Notes: generated by a model from the letters alone, not told the origin. A stretch of 46,399 nucleotides of DNA from Nitrospiraceae bacterium (GCA_003599275.1 QZJG01000058.1:1-46399); one strand, 5' to 3'; shown: positions 26,849 to 33,221, counted from the stretch's first letter. Program-made: numbers and translations.

Positions 26849-27044
26849 ATTAGCGTCCAGATTTCATAACGGTTTGATATTAAGCGATAAATTGACGTTG
26901 GTGTTGCTCGCTGGTTTTGATGGATATTCAGAAAAAGGAGGTTTTGTGTAAAGTTTCCCGACTATGTCCTGTTTTTACTTTACACGTGCACCCCAAAAAA
27001 AATAATCAGGCAGCGGATTAATAATGATCCACTGCCTGATATTG
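26834..27044. repeat. Direct repeat copy A (PEP-CTERM upstream region)
   Basis: About 211 bases, nearly identical (three substitutions and one small length change) to 27834-28045, offset by exactly 1,000 bases. The unit holds a sigma-54 promoter, a long-spaced inverted repeat and, at its far end, a hairpin with 9+4 paired bases (27005-27040) around ATCAGGCAG/CTGCCTGAT. This explains most of the 386-base gap between the two PEP-CTERM genes; the rest is a terminator. Confidence 0.93.
26946..26985. promoter_or_regulatory. Candidate activator site upstream of PEP-CTERM gene 1
   Basis: Perfect 9-base inverted arms GTGTAAAGT (26946-26954) and ACTTTACAC (26977-26985) are separated by 22 bases. The centre is about 142 bases upstream of the predicted sigma-54 start, a usual place for an enhancer-binding activator such as PrsR. 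It is conserved in copy B, but since the whole block is duplicated, conservation alone is weak evidence. Confidence 0.5.
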
Positions 27045-27103
27045 TCTTAAGGCCTATAATGGATGCCCTGCGGTCTCTGCTGCAGAGTCCTTCACAAAAC
27101 AAT

Positions 27104-27135
27104 AAACCCCGTCCTGAATTTTCAGGACGGGGTTT
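27104..27135. terminator. Rho-independent terminator after PEP-CTERM gene 2
   Basis: A perfect stem AAACCCCGTCCTGAA / TTCAGGACGGGGTTT with a minimal TT loop, 24 bases beyond the stop of PEP-CTERM gene 2 on the minus strand. It shares its core with the terminator at 25947-25979, showing that terminator, gene end and upstream region were duplicated together. Confidence 0.85.
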
Positions 27136-27158
27136 TATTTACGACATATCGCAAGAGC

Positions 27159-27761
27159 TTATTTGTTGGATTTCCTTCTTGCTAATACGAGTCCTGTTAA
27201 TCCTGCGCCCAGGAGAAGAAGCGTGCCGGGTTCAGGTACGGTAGTGCTCACGTCATAAGTCAGATTGTCCCAGTAAACAGCGCCGGGGAAGGGGGCTTCA
27301 TCCCAGAATAATGCATAAGCAATCGGGGTAGAAGTGCCTACTTCCAGGTAGTCGCCGCCGTTCTTGTATGAGGGATTTTGGTAGTAGTCGGATCCCAACA
27401 GGTTGTCTGACGAGTCGTACACTGCGAGATAAGTATTATCTACATCAGCGTTATAATCCCCGACACCAATCCTGAAGAGAGTTACTCCAGGGCTTGTAAA
27501 GTCCACCCTGAAAGGCGCGGGACTGGACTCCTGCCAATAACTGAGAAGGGAGTGGCCGCTTATTGGAGCGCCTGGAGATGCATTTGTAACATCGAACATT
27601 CCTTTTGACCCTGTATACGATATGCTGAGGTCAGAGAAGGTCAATGTTGAATAGGTGCCAAGCGGTGTACTCTCAAAATCAAGCACCGTTAATGCATTTG
27701 CAAATCCGGCAAACACAAAAACTATACTCAGAACTGCAACAGTTAGTAATATTTTTTTCAT
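27159..27761 (-). CDS. PEP-CTERM sorting-domain protein 2
   Basis: A 200-residue exported protein. The signal peptide covers residues 1-23 (ending ANA). The mature domain begins LTVLDFES and has repeated short beta strands (residues 24-174). The sorting tail VPEPGTLLLLGAGLTGL plus ARRK is at 175-200. The ATG at 27761 is chosen because GGAGGT lies just before it and the signal peptide begins there; the frame continues 19 codons upstream. The mature domain is unlike PEP-CTERM protein 1 although both gene ends are nearly the same. Predicted to be RpoN-dependent and an exosortase substrate. Confidence 0.92.
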   Translation of the reverse strand: MKKILLTVAVLSIVFVFAGFANALTVLDFESTPLGTYSTLTFSDLSISYTGSKGMFDVTNASPGAPISGHSLLSYWQESSPAPFRVDFTSPGVTLFRIGVGDYNADVDNTYLAVYDSSDNLLGSDYYQNPSYKNGGDYLEVGTSTPIAYALFWDEAPFPGAVYWDNLTYDVSTTVPEPGTLLLLGAGLTGLVLARRKSNK

Positions 27762-27832
27762 CTTTTTCACCTCCATTCTATAGTTGAATTTTTTACTGGA
27801 TTCTTTTATAGCCAGCATTGTTGTTTATTGAA

Positions 27833-27848
27833 TGCAAACGCTGTGCCA
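27833..27848 (-). promoter_or_regulatory. Sigma-54 (-24/-12) promoter of PEP-CTERM gene 2
   Basis: Minus strand TGGCAC-AGCGT-TTGCA, a full RpoN consensus match. The predicted start near 27823 leaves a leader of about 60 bases. The last base of the -12 box differs from copy A (A instead of T) and both are allowed by the consensus. Confidence 0.82.
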
Positions 27849-28045
27849 ATTAGCGTCCTGATTTCATAACAGTTTGATATTAAGCGATAAATTGACGTTG
27901 GTGTTGCTCGCTGGTTTTGATGGATATTCAGAAAAAGGAGATTTTGTGTAAAGTTTCCCGACTATGTCCTGTTTTTACTTTACACGTGCACCCCCAGAAA
28001 AAATAATCAGGCAGCGGATTAATAATGATCCACTGCCTGATATTG
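27834..28045. repeat. Direct repeat copy B (PEP-CTERM upstream region)
   Basis: Second copy of the block described at 26834-27044, with the same promoter, inverted repeat and distal hairpin (28006-28041). To its right the sequence passes into dispersed repeats (28060-28136), so the duplication ends here. It fills most of the gap between PEP-CTERM genes 2 and 3. Confidence 0.93.
27946..27985. promoter_or_regulatory. Candidate activator site upstream of PEP-CTERM gene 2
   Basis: The same GTGTAAAGT-N22-ACTTTACAC inverted repeat as at 26946-26985, at the same distance from the sigma-54 promoter. Both arms are unchanged although nearby bases have mutated. Confidence 0.5.
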
Positions 28046-28059
28046 GTAATCCTGTCCAG

Positions 28060-28090
28060 ACGGGATTGCTTCGCTTCGCTCGCAATGACA
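28060..28090. repeat. Half copy of the 'CGCAATGACA' repeat
   Basis: GGGATTGCTTCGCTTCGCTCGCAATGACA matches the right half of the 78-base palindrome at 11321-11398. It lies next to the stop codon of PEP-CTERM gene 3. Confidence 0.6.
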
Positions 28091-28093
28091 TTT

Positions 28094-28687
28094 TTAGAGG
28101 TTTATCTGTGATAATCTGCGTAATCTGTGGACAAGTACTTTTAATAGGAAAATGACCCCTCCGGTCACAAACAGTATTGAGCTCACGGGCTCGGGAGCAA
28201 CCGGCGAAGGTATAATATCGCCATCTCTTACAGCCCATGCGTAGCGCTTTTGTGTCTTGTCACCGAGGCTTTGGGTCCCGTATAAAAAGTTAAACCGCCA
28301 CGCCTGAGCGTCGTCGTATCCTGTTGCAGACCAGTACAAAGACGGTTTTACATTAAGAAACGGCCCAACTGAAGACGAAGTGATATCTTCTGTATAGAAA
28401 AGATGCCCCATCTCGCTACCTGTGCAGTCATTGCCCGAGCACTGGTCGGAACCGGGGAGCCGCCAATCGTCGAAACCGCCGAAGACAAGGCTGTCCGCCC
28501 ATGAGACAGCATCGGTCCATGTCAGTGTGGAGCCGTAGTAATTTGCGTCCTGCAGCCAGGTGATTTTTAAATCATCGTCGTATATGAGTCCGTTTCCCCT
28601 GTCAGTAAGGCCGGCTTCAGCAGCAGATGCAAATGCCAAAAGAAATATTGTTACCGTAAACGAGAAAAGCGCAGCAGTTTTTTTCAT
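28094..28687 (-). CDS. PEP-CTERM-type protein with DUF1566/Lcl domain
   Basis: A 197-residue exported protein. The signal peptide covers about residues 1-25 (ending AEA). The mature part is a DUF1566 (Lcl C-terminal-like) domain, recognisable by GLIYDDDLKITWLQDANYY, GFDDWRLPG, YWSATGYDD.AWRFNF, and YAWAVRDGD. A variant sorting tail, APEPVSSILFVTGGVIFLLK, follows. The last dozen codons (VHRLRRLSQINL) and the stop come from a dispersed repeat (28097-28136), which by chance supplies the basic tail. No sigma-54 box lies directly upstream. Probably still an exosortase substrate, though the degraded tail makes this less certain. Confidence 0.82.
   Translation of the reverse strand: MKKTAALFSFTVTIFLLAFASAAEAGLTDRGNGLIYDDDLKITWLQDANYYGSTLTWTDAVSWADSLVFGGFDDWRLPGSDQCSGNDCTGSEMGHLFYTEDITSSSVGPFLNVKPSLYWSATGYDDAQAWRFNFLYGTQSLGDKTQKRYAWAVRDGDIIPSPVAPEPVSSILFVTGGVIFLLKVLVHRLRRLSQINL
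28097..28136. repeat. Dispersed repeat fragment (CCACAGATTACGCAGATT type)
   Basis: A short relative of the element at 6209-6334 (on the minus strand CCACAGATTACGCAGATTAT). It overlaps and supplies the end of the PEP-CTERM gene at 28094-28687. Confidence 0.6.
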
Positions 28688-28756
28688 GAATGTCCCCTTT
28701 TTAATTAAAAAAATTCCTCGATGCTCTGCATCGGGGTTAAGCTCTGTGTTTTGCTT

Positions 28757-28859
28757 GTCATTCCCGCAAGGAAGCGCGTCGGAATCCTCCTCAGGAAAGT
28801 CGGTACGACTCGTTCCGAGATTCCGGACAAGTTCGGTACGAATCTCTGACCGGAATGAC
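28757..28859. repeat. Dispersed repeat (GTCATTCC ... GGAATGAC)
   Basis: A 103-base element bounded by the inverted ends GTCATTCC and GGAATGAC, with GGTACGA occurring twice inside. It is of the common 'TGTCATTCCCGC...GGAATGACG' type. It separates the nine-codon remnant and its sigma-54 promoter from PEP-CTERM gene 3. Confidence 0.6.
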
Positions 28860-28894
28860 GATCGAGATACCTCGCAGCGTTGCTGCGGGTTAGT

Positions 28895-28924
28895 TCAGTA
28901 GAATGGTTTTTTCTTCATAGTCAT
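28895..28924 (-). pseudogene. Nine-codon start of a lost PEP-CTERM-like gene
   Basis: Minus-strand MTMKKKPFY then stop, preceded by AGGGGACAT as is the start of the intact PEP-CTERM gene 3 (AGGGGACATTCATGAAAAAA). The shared leader and Lys-rich start suggest a duplicated gene beginning whose remainder was replaced by repeats. It is too short for certainty. Confidence 0.3.
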
Positions 28925-29025
28925 GTCCCCTTCCTTACAGCGATATATTTTTAAAACAAATTTGGGACAGTTGTCAAGATATGATGAGCTGAACTTTCAG
29001 CCTTGTCCCTCAAATTAAAGTAAAC

Positions 29026-29041
29026 TGCAATTGTTATGCCA
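29026..29041 (-). promoter_or_regulatory. Sigma-54 promoter pointing at PEP-CTERM gene 3
   Basis: Minus strand TGGCAT-AACAA-TTGCA, one base from the RpoN consensus with correct spacing. The predicted start near 29015 is about 330 bases from the ATG of the DUF1566 gene, with the nine-codon remnant and repeats in between. It may once have been the promoter of the lost gene. Confidence 0.6.
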
Positions 29042-29324
29042 TATTTTGCGTATTTTGAAAATAATTGAAACCGTCCGTAAAATAAAGGCAAATTTATTTT
29101 GTTCAGGAACAGGCTGTGGACCGGCATGACCGCTTGGCACTGTTACCCGCATGTGCAACTTTTGGCATGACACATGATTATGTTATGATATGACACGTTG
29201 CGCCGGGATAAAGATTTTCCCGGAACTTGCCGAAGAAATATACGTCAAAACTTAAAAAAACTTTTAAAAGATTTTCTGCTGAAACCTCCGACAGGGGTCT
29301 GATTTTGAACGTTGAGGACTGTGT

Positions 29325-30089
29325 ATGTCGATTACAGCAAGTCTTGTTACTGATGAAAAGGATTTGACCGGTATTTACAGGCTGAGGTATAAGGTATATT
29401 GCCTGGAATGGGGCTTTGAAAAGCCTGACAACAATGACAGCGGGATCCTGACCGACGTATTCGACAAGCACGCGGTGCACTTCGCGTTAAAAAATTCATC
29501 TCAAAAGGTCATCGCTGCTGTCAGGCTGATCCTCGATTCGGAGGACGGGTTCCCTCTTGAGAGATATTGTGAATTAAATATTAACAATGGCGATCTTCCC
29601 AGGGACGGGCTCGCCGAAATTTCGAGACTTGTGATCCACAGGGATTACAGGAGGCGGGCCGAGGACAAATATGTTTTCGGGCCGGATGAGGAGAGAAGAA
29701 GCATAGGCAGTTTTGATTTTCAATATCAATCGTCAAACAACAGATATTCGGCCCGGAGGTTTGAGGACAGGTACGGGGGGACCAGGCATAACGCGCAAAG
29801 ACACAATGCCTCAAATTATGAGAGGCGGCAGAGACACGAGCTGGTGATAGGTCTGTACAAGGCCGTATATCAGGAGAGCAGGCGCAGGCAATTGACTCAC
29901 TGGTATGCAGTGATGACTAAAGGGATCGCACTTCTGATCGAGAAGCTCGGACTTAAGTTCGACGTGATAGGCGACCCGGTAGATTATCACGGGATCCGTA
30001 CTCCGTATCTCGGGAAAATAAGCGAGACGGAGCGGGTCATGTCGGAGACGGTACCGGATTTGTATGAAGAATTCAGCAGGGGAAAATAA
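29325..30089 (+). CDS. PEP-CTERM/exosortase system-associated acyltransferase
   Basis: A 254-residue protein of the family known as PEP-CTERM/exosortase-associated acyltransferase (TIGR03694 as I recall). The N-terminus IYRLRYKVYCLEWGFE recalls the R-F-W pattern of acyl-homoserine-lactone synthases, and AEISRLVIHRDYRRR recalls their ELSRF strand, so a GNAT-like fold binding an acyl carrier is likely. Residues about 115-165 form an Arg/Asn/Tyr-rich insertion. TTGAGGA precedes the ATG. The real product is unknown; candidates are an acylated protein, sugar or small signal. It begins the plus-strand gene set of the XrtA locus. Confidence 0.85.
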   Translation: MSITASLVTDEKDLTGIYRLRYKVYCLEWGFEKPDNNDSGILTDVFDKHAVHFALKNSSQKVIAAVRLILDSEDGFPLERYCELNINNGDLPRDGLAEISRLVIHRDYRRRAEDKYVFGPDEERRSIGSFDFQYQSSNNRYSARRFEDRYGGTRHNAQRHNASNYERRQRHELVIGLYKAVYQESRRRQLTHWYAVMTKGIALLIEKLGLKFDVIGDPVDYHGIRTPYLGKISETERVMSETVPDLYEEFSRGK

Positions 30090-30127
30090 GCTCCTGGGGG
30101 GAGGGGCTTTTTTCGGAAGATTAATAC

Positions 30128-31144
30128 ATGGGGAAAAACTGTTTTACTGTCGATAATGCCTTTATGATAAGGTCCTGGAGTCCGGATATGGAGAAGTTGA
30201 GCCACAGGCCTGCTGAAGGCGTGATGGGGAAACATATAAGTAATGTATTCCCTGTGTTGCAGGATGAGACAAGGCTTGTTTTCAAAGAAGGCAGAAAGAG
30301 ACGCATAAATCAATTCAGGAATAACTGTTTTATGGGGACGGACCTTTCTTCCGACGTCCATCTGCATCCCGTTAAAGACAGGGAGGGAAACGTTCGGCAG
30401 GTGCGTGTTGAGTTTGATAACGTTGCCGGGGAATGTCCGCTCGGCAAAAAACTTTCGGATTCCGAGAGTATGATCGCTATCGGGAAAGTGGCTTCTTCAC
30501 TTGCCCACGGGGTGCGGAACCCTCTGAACGCCATAAAGGGCGCGGTCGTTTACCTGCAGGAAAAATACGGGCATGAAGCGACCCTCCTTGAATTCAGTAC
30601 CATAATCAGTGATGAAATAGACAAACTCGACAAATTCATCTCCAATTTCCTGAGCGCCGCAAAGGGAGAAATGACGTTTGTGCCGACAGACCTCAACGGC
30701 ATTGTCAAAACAATCGTCACGATGATCAGGCCTCGCGCCGGGACACAGGATATTGGTATTTCACTGGACCTTGCCGGACTGCCGCTTATATCTGCCGACC
30801 CCTTTCAGATCGAACAGGCCCTTTTCAATATAATCAATAATGCGCTCGAGGCCATGCCTGACGGCGGCTCCATCGATATAAAGACTTCCTTAACGTGGGA
30901 GAAAGACCGCGATTACGCCGTCATAGGCATATCCGATACAGGCAAAGGTATTCCGGAAAGGGAGTTGAGCAGGCTCGGTGAGCTCTCCCGAAGACCTGAA
31001 AAAAATGACAGGGGTTTCGGGATTTTCCTTTCTCGCGAAGTCATCAAATCTCACGGCGGGAAGCTGCTGTGGGAGAGCGTCAGGGGGAAAGGGACCACGT
31101 TTAAGATATTTTTGCCGGTGACGAATATTGAAGAGCAAATATAA
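30128..31144 (+). CDS. PrsK-like sensor histidine kinase, short soluble form
   Basis: A 338-residue kinase. A small PAS-like domain (about 1-100) is followed by a HisKA H-box with His127 in SSLAHGVRNPLNAIKG, and a HATPase domain (about 210-330) with NNALEAMPDGG, DTGKGIP, and GFGIFLS. It overlaps prsR by 17 bases and is its likely partner. In most XrtA loci the kinase at this place is PrsK, about twice as long with membrane segments and a GAF domain; here these are missing, so the layout is closer to NtrB. The input signal must be cytoplasmic. I avoid the prsK symbol for this reason. Confidence 0.88.
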   Translation: MGKNCFTVDNAFMIRSWSPDMEKLSHRPAEGVMGKHISNVFPVLQDETRLVFKEGRKRRINQFRNNCFMGTDLSSDVHLHPVKDREGNVRQVRVEFDNVAGECPLGKKLSDSESMIAIGKVASSLAHGVRNPLNAIKGAVVYLQEKYGHEATLLEFSTIISDEIDKLDKFISNFLSAAKGEMTFVPTDLNGIVKTIVTMIRPRAGTQDIGISLDLAGLPLISADPFQIEQALFNIINNALEAMPDGGSIDIKTSLTWEKDRDYAVIGISDTGKGIPERELSRLGELSRRPEKNDRGFGIFLSREVIKSHGGKLLWESVRGKGTTFKIFLPVTNIEEQI

Positions 31145-32501
31145 GGCAAACGTTTTATTGGTCGATGACGAACCCAATGCACTGAGAGTCCTGTCGGCGA
31201 TCCTTAACGAGGCCTCATACAATACAAGCCTTGCAGACGGAGTGGACAAGGCGCTTGGAATTGTCTCAGCCGGGACGGTTGACGCAGTCATTACGGACCT
31301 CAAAATGCCCGGCAAAGACGGTTTATACCTGTTCCATCATTTAAAAGCGAATTATCCCGACATACCGGTTATTTTTCTGACCGCCTTCGGTACAGTCGAT
31401 TCGGCCGTAACGGCGATGACGGAAGGCGCCTTTTTTTATTTCATCAAACCTCCCGATTATATCAAGCTCAAGGCAATACTGGACAAGGCCGTCGAGCAGA
31501 GGAGACTTAAATACGAAATTGCAGAGCTCCGGAGTCAGCTTGAGTCGACATACGGATTTTCGAGCATCATCGGAAAGAGTCCCGGCATGGAAAAGGTTTT
31601 CAGGATGGTCGAGACAATCAGGGACTCATCGACAAACGTGCTTATAACCGGCGAGACCGGGACCGGGAAGGAGCTGCTTGCAAAGGCCATACACTATACC
31701 AGTCGCAGACATTACCGGCCTTTTATTGCGGTCAACTGTGCCGCTGTGCCGGGGGAGCTCCTTGAGGCGGAGTTTTTCGGACACGAAAGAGGCTCATTTA
31801 CCGGGGCCGTTTCGAGGAGGATCGGGAAATTCGAGGAGGCAAATACAGGCACCCTCTTCCTTGATGAGATAGGCGAGCTGGAGCTTTCTTTACAGGCGAA
31901 AATATTGCGCGCAATCCAGGAAAAAGAGATTGAGCGCATCGGCGGAAACAGGAAGATAAAGATCGACATCCGGCTGATTGCCTCGACGAACCGGGAACTG
32001 GTCCGGGAAGTAAAATTGAAAAATTTCAGGGCGGACCTCTATTACCGCCTGAACGTGGTGCAGATCAAACTGCCGCCTTTAAGGGAAAGGATAAGCGACA
32101 TCCCGCTGCTTGTGACGCATTTCATAGACAAATTCTCACAGCGTGAAAACAGGCGGGTCTCTGCCGTCTCTCCGGAGGCAATGAACGTATTTCTTCAGCA
32201 TGACTGGCCGGGGAATTTACGGGAGCTCGAAAATATCATAGAAAGAGCGGTGGTACTTGCAAAAAAGGATATGATAGGCATAAAGGACCTCCCCCATGAG
32301 ATAAGGAAAGAAATCAGGGCCGGCAATCTTCAATCCAATGCGTTAAAGCCACTCAAAGAGATGGAGGCGGAGACGATAATAAAGGCCATCAACATTTTTA
32401 ACGGGAACAAATCAAAAGCGGCCGCTGCACTTGGAATAACCAGAAAAGCCCTCTATAGCAGGCTCGGTAAGGCCGGGCACAAACACTCCGGAAAGAACTG
32501 A
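31128..32501 (+). CDS. prsR: Sigma-54-dependent response regulator PrsR
   Basis: A 457-residue NtrC-type activator. The receiver has Asp57 in ITDLKMPG. The AAA+ domain has Walker A GETGTGKE, the sigma-54 contact loop GSFTGA (222-227; the more common form is GAFTGA) and DEIGEL. The C-terminal Fis-type helix-turn-helix is NKSKAAAALGITRKALYSRL (about 425-445). The TTG start lies within the end of the kinase gene, so translation is coupled. It should bind enhancer sites and open RpoN promoters such as those found here at 26833, 27833, 29026 and 32744. Orthology to PrsR rests on locus position and architecture. Confidence 0.9.
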   Translation: MKSKYKANVLLVDDEPNALRVLSAILNEASYNTSLADGVDKALGIVSAGTVDAVITDLKMPGKDGLYLFHHLKANYPDIPVIFLTAFGTVDSAVTAMTEGAFFYFIKPPDYIKLKAILDKAVEQRRLKYEIAELRSQLESTYGFSSIIGKSPGMEKVFRMVETIRDSSTNVLITGETGTGKELLAKAIHYTSRRHYRPFIAVNCAAVPGELLEAEFFGHERGSFTGAVSRRIGKFEEANTGTLFLDEIGELELSLQAKILRAIQEKEIERIGGNRKIKIDIRLIASTNRELVREVKLKNFRADLYYRLNVVQIKLPPLRERISDIPLLVTHFIDKFSQRENRRVSAVSPEAMNVFLQHDWPGNLRELENIIERAVVLAKKDMIGIKDLPHEIRKEIRAGNLQSNALKPLKEMEAETIIKAINIFNGNKSKAAAALGITRKALYSRLGKAGHKHSGKN

Positions 32502-32524
32502 TTTGTACCCAAACGATACAAATC
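32500..32524. repeat. Inverted repeat at the end of prsR
   Basis: GATTTGTA and TACAAATC, a perfect 8-base pair of arms 9 bases apart, overlapping the prsR stop codon. There is no T-run, so it is more likely a protein-binding site than a terminator. It lies about 220 bases before the sigma-54 promoter at 32744. Confidence 0.4.
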
Positions 32525-32743
32525 TGCTTCATGCGTCTAACTGACATAATTTAAAGCTTTTTTGGGTGAAAGAAAAATATATTGTTTCCTTTGGATACAC
32601 TTTTGTCTTTTTCCCCTCTTCTCTGTGATACTTGGAAAAGAAGCCTGACATGCTGACTTGCACGACTTGAAAAGCCCATAATTCAGGCGGTTGAATCCTG
32701 TATAAAATCAAACAAGTTTAGTCCAACCGGCAGCCCCATCCGA

Positions 32744-32759
32744 TGGCATCTTAATTGCA
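32744..32759 (+). promoter_or_regulatory. Sigma-54 promoter of the receiver-like/prsT/EPS operon
   Basis: TGGCAT-CTTAA-TTGCA on the plus strand, one base from the RpoN consensus with exact GG-N10-GC spacing. The predicted start near 32770 gives a leader of about 70 bases before the ATG at 32841. The genes from here to 43080 run in the same direction with small gaps or overlaps, so it could drive the whole assembly operon. Confidence 0.7.
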
Positions 32760-32793
32760 TGTAAACAGCTTTGTTTCACAAAGTCCTATAGTT

Positions 32794-32820
32794 GTCGCAC
32801 TTCGACAAGCTCAGTGTGAC
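32794..32820. repeat. Short dispersed repeat in the leader (CTTCGACAAGCTCAG type)
   Basis: GTCGCACTTCGACAAGCTCAGTGTGAC has near-perfect inverted ends (GTCGCACT/AGTGTGAC). This motif is a frequent dispersed repeat in many genomes. Here it would form a hairpin in the 5' leader of the operon. Confidence 0.5.
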
Positions 32821-32840
32821 ACGTATCGAATATTACATTT

Positions 32841-33221
32841 ATGACTTCTGAAAAAAAAATTCTGATAGTTGACGAGGACGGTTTCTCCAGGGTATGTTCA
32901 GCCATATTAAAAGATGAAGGTTATCAAACCAGGCTTGCCGAGTCTTCCGAGGAAGCATTGCGGTTTGTATCCGGTGACGGCATTTCTTTAATAGTATCGA
33001 GTTGTCCTTTTGCCCTTGCCTTTCTTGATTCAAAGACTGTAAGGGAAATACCGATAATAGTATTGTCTGATGAAGTTAACAGCGATTTGATGGAAATGAT
33101 GAAGCGGGCCAGGAACTCGGTATGTCTTGTAAAGCCGCTCGATTTCGAGAGGTTCAAATATATTGTCCGCGGGATTGTAAACGGCTATCTGAACTTGACG
33201 GGAGGGAACATAATTGCTTAA
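32841..33221 (+). CDS. Receiver-like protein lacking the phospho-acceptor Asp
   Basis: A stand-alone receiver fold of 126 residues. The acidic pocket is present (Asp11, Glu12, Asp13 in VDEDG), as are the conserved switch residue (Ser76 in VLSDE) and Lys98 (VKPLD). The end of strand 3, where the phosphorylated Asp should be (about residue 53), reads LIVSSCPF: Ser-Ser instead of Asp. It therefore cannot be phosphorylated in the normal way. It overlaps prsT by 8 bases and is the first gene after the sigma-54 promoter. It may bind the kinase or PrsR as a decoy, or act as a phosphorylation-independent switch. Confidence 0.85.
   Translation: MTSEKKILIVDEDGFSRVCSAILKDEGYQTRLAESSEEALRFVSGDGISLIVSSCPFALAFLDSKTVREIPIIVLSDEVNSDLMEMMKRARNSVCLVKPLDFERFKYIVRGIVNGYLNLTGGNIIA

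Larger units (their letters stand above)
28688..29324. other. 637-base repeat-rich gap between PEP-CTERM gene 3 and the acyltransferase
   Basis: There is no convincing full gene. From left to right it contains a CCTCGATGC-TCT-GCATCGGGG hairpin near 28717-28737, a dispersed repeat with inverted ends (28757-28859), a small hairpin CGCAGCGTTGCTGCG, a nine-codon minus-strand frame (28895-28924) that looks like the start of a lost gene, a sigma-54 promoter (29026-29041, minus), and an AAAATAAA/TTTATTTT palindrome (29079-29100). The right end (about 29300) carries the leader of the acyltransferase gene. Confidence 0.6.
32502..32840. other. 339-base control region before the receiver-like gene and prsT
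   Basis: No gene is seen here. The region holds the inverted repeat that starts at 32500, an AT-rich middle, a sigma-54 promoter at 32744-32759, and a dispersed repeat at 32794-32820 inside the leader. No strong ribosome site lies directly before the ATG at 32841. Confidence 0.6.

Noticed and set aside
26834..28045. Possible CRISPR or satellite array from repeated sequences
   Set aside because: Only two copies exist, 1,000 bases apart, each about 210 bases long and tied to gene ends; this is a gene duplication, not an array.
28560..28901. 113-residue plus-strand frame over the start of PEP-CTERM gene 3
   Set aside because: It is antisense to the signal peptide and DUF1566 start, then runs through a dispersed repeat.
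29135..29150. TGGCAC...CCCGC on the plus strand before the acyltransferase gene
   Set aside because: The GG and GC are 11 bases apart instead of 10 and the TT of the -12 box is missing, so it is not an acceptable sigma-54 promoter.
29163..29178. TGGCATGACACATGAT on the plus strand before the acyltransferase gene
   Set aside because: The -24 half is good but the -12 GC is GA, normally essential; kept out of the feature list.
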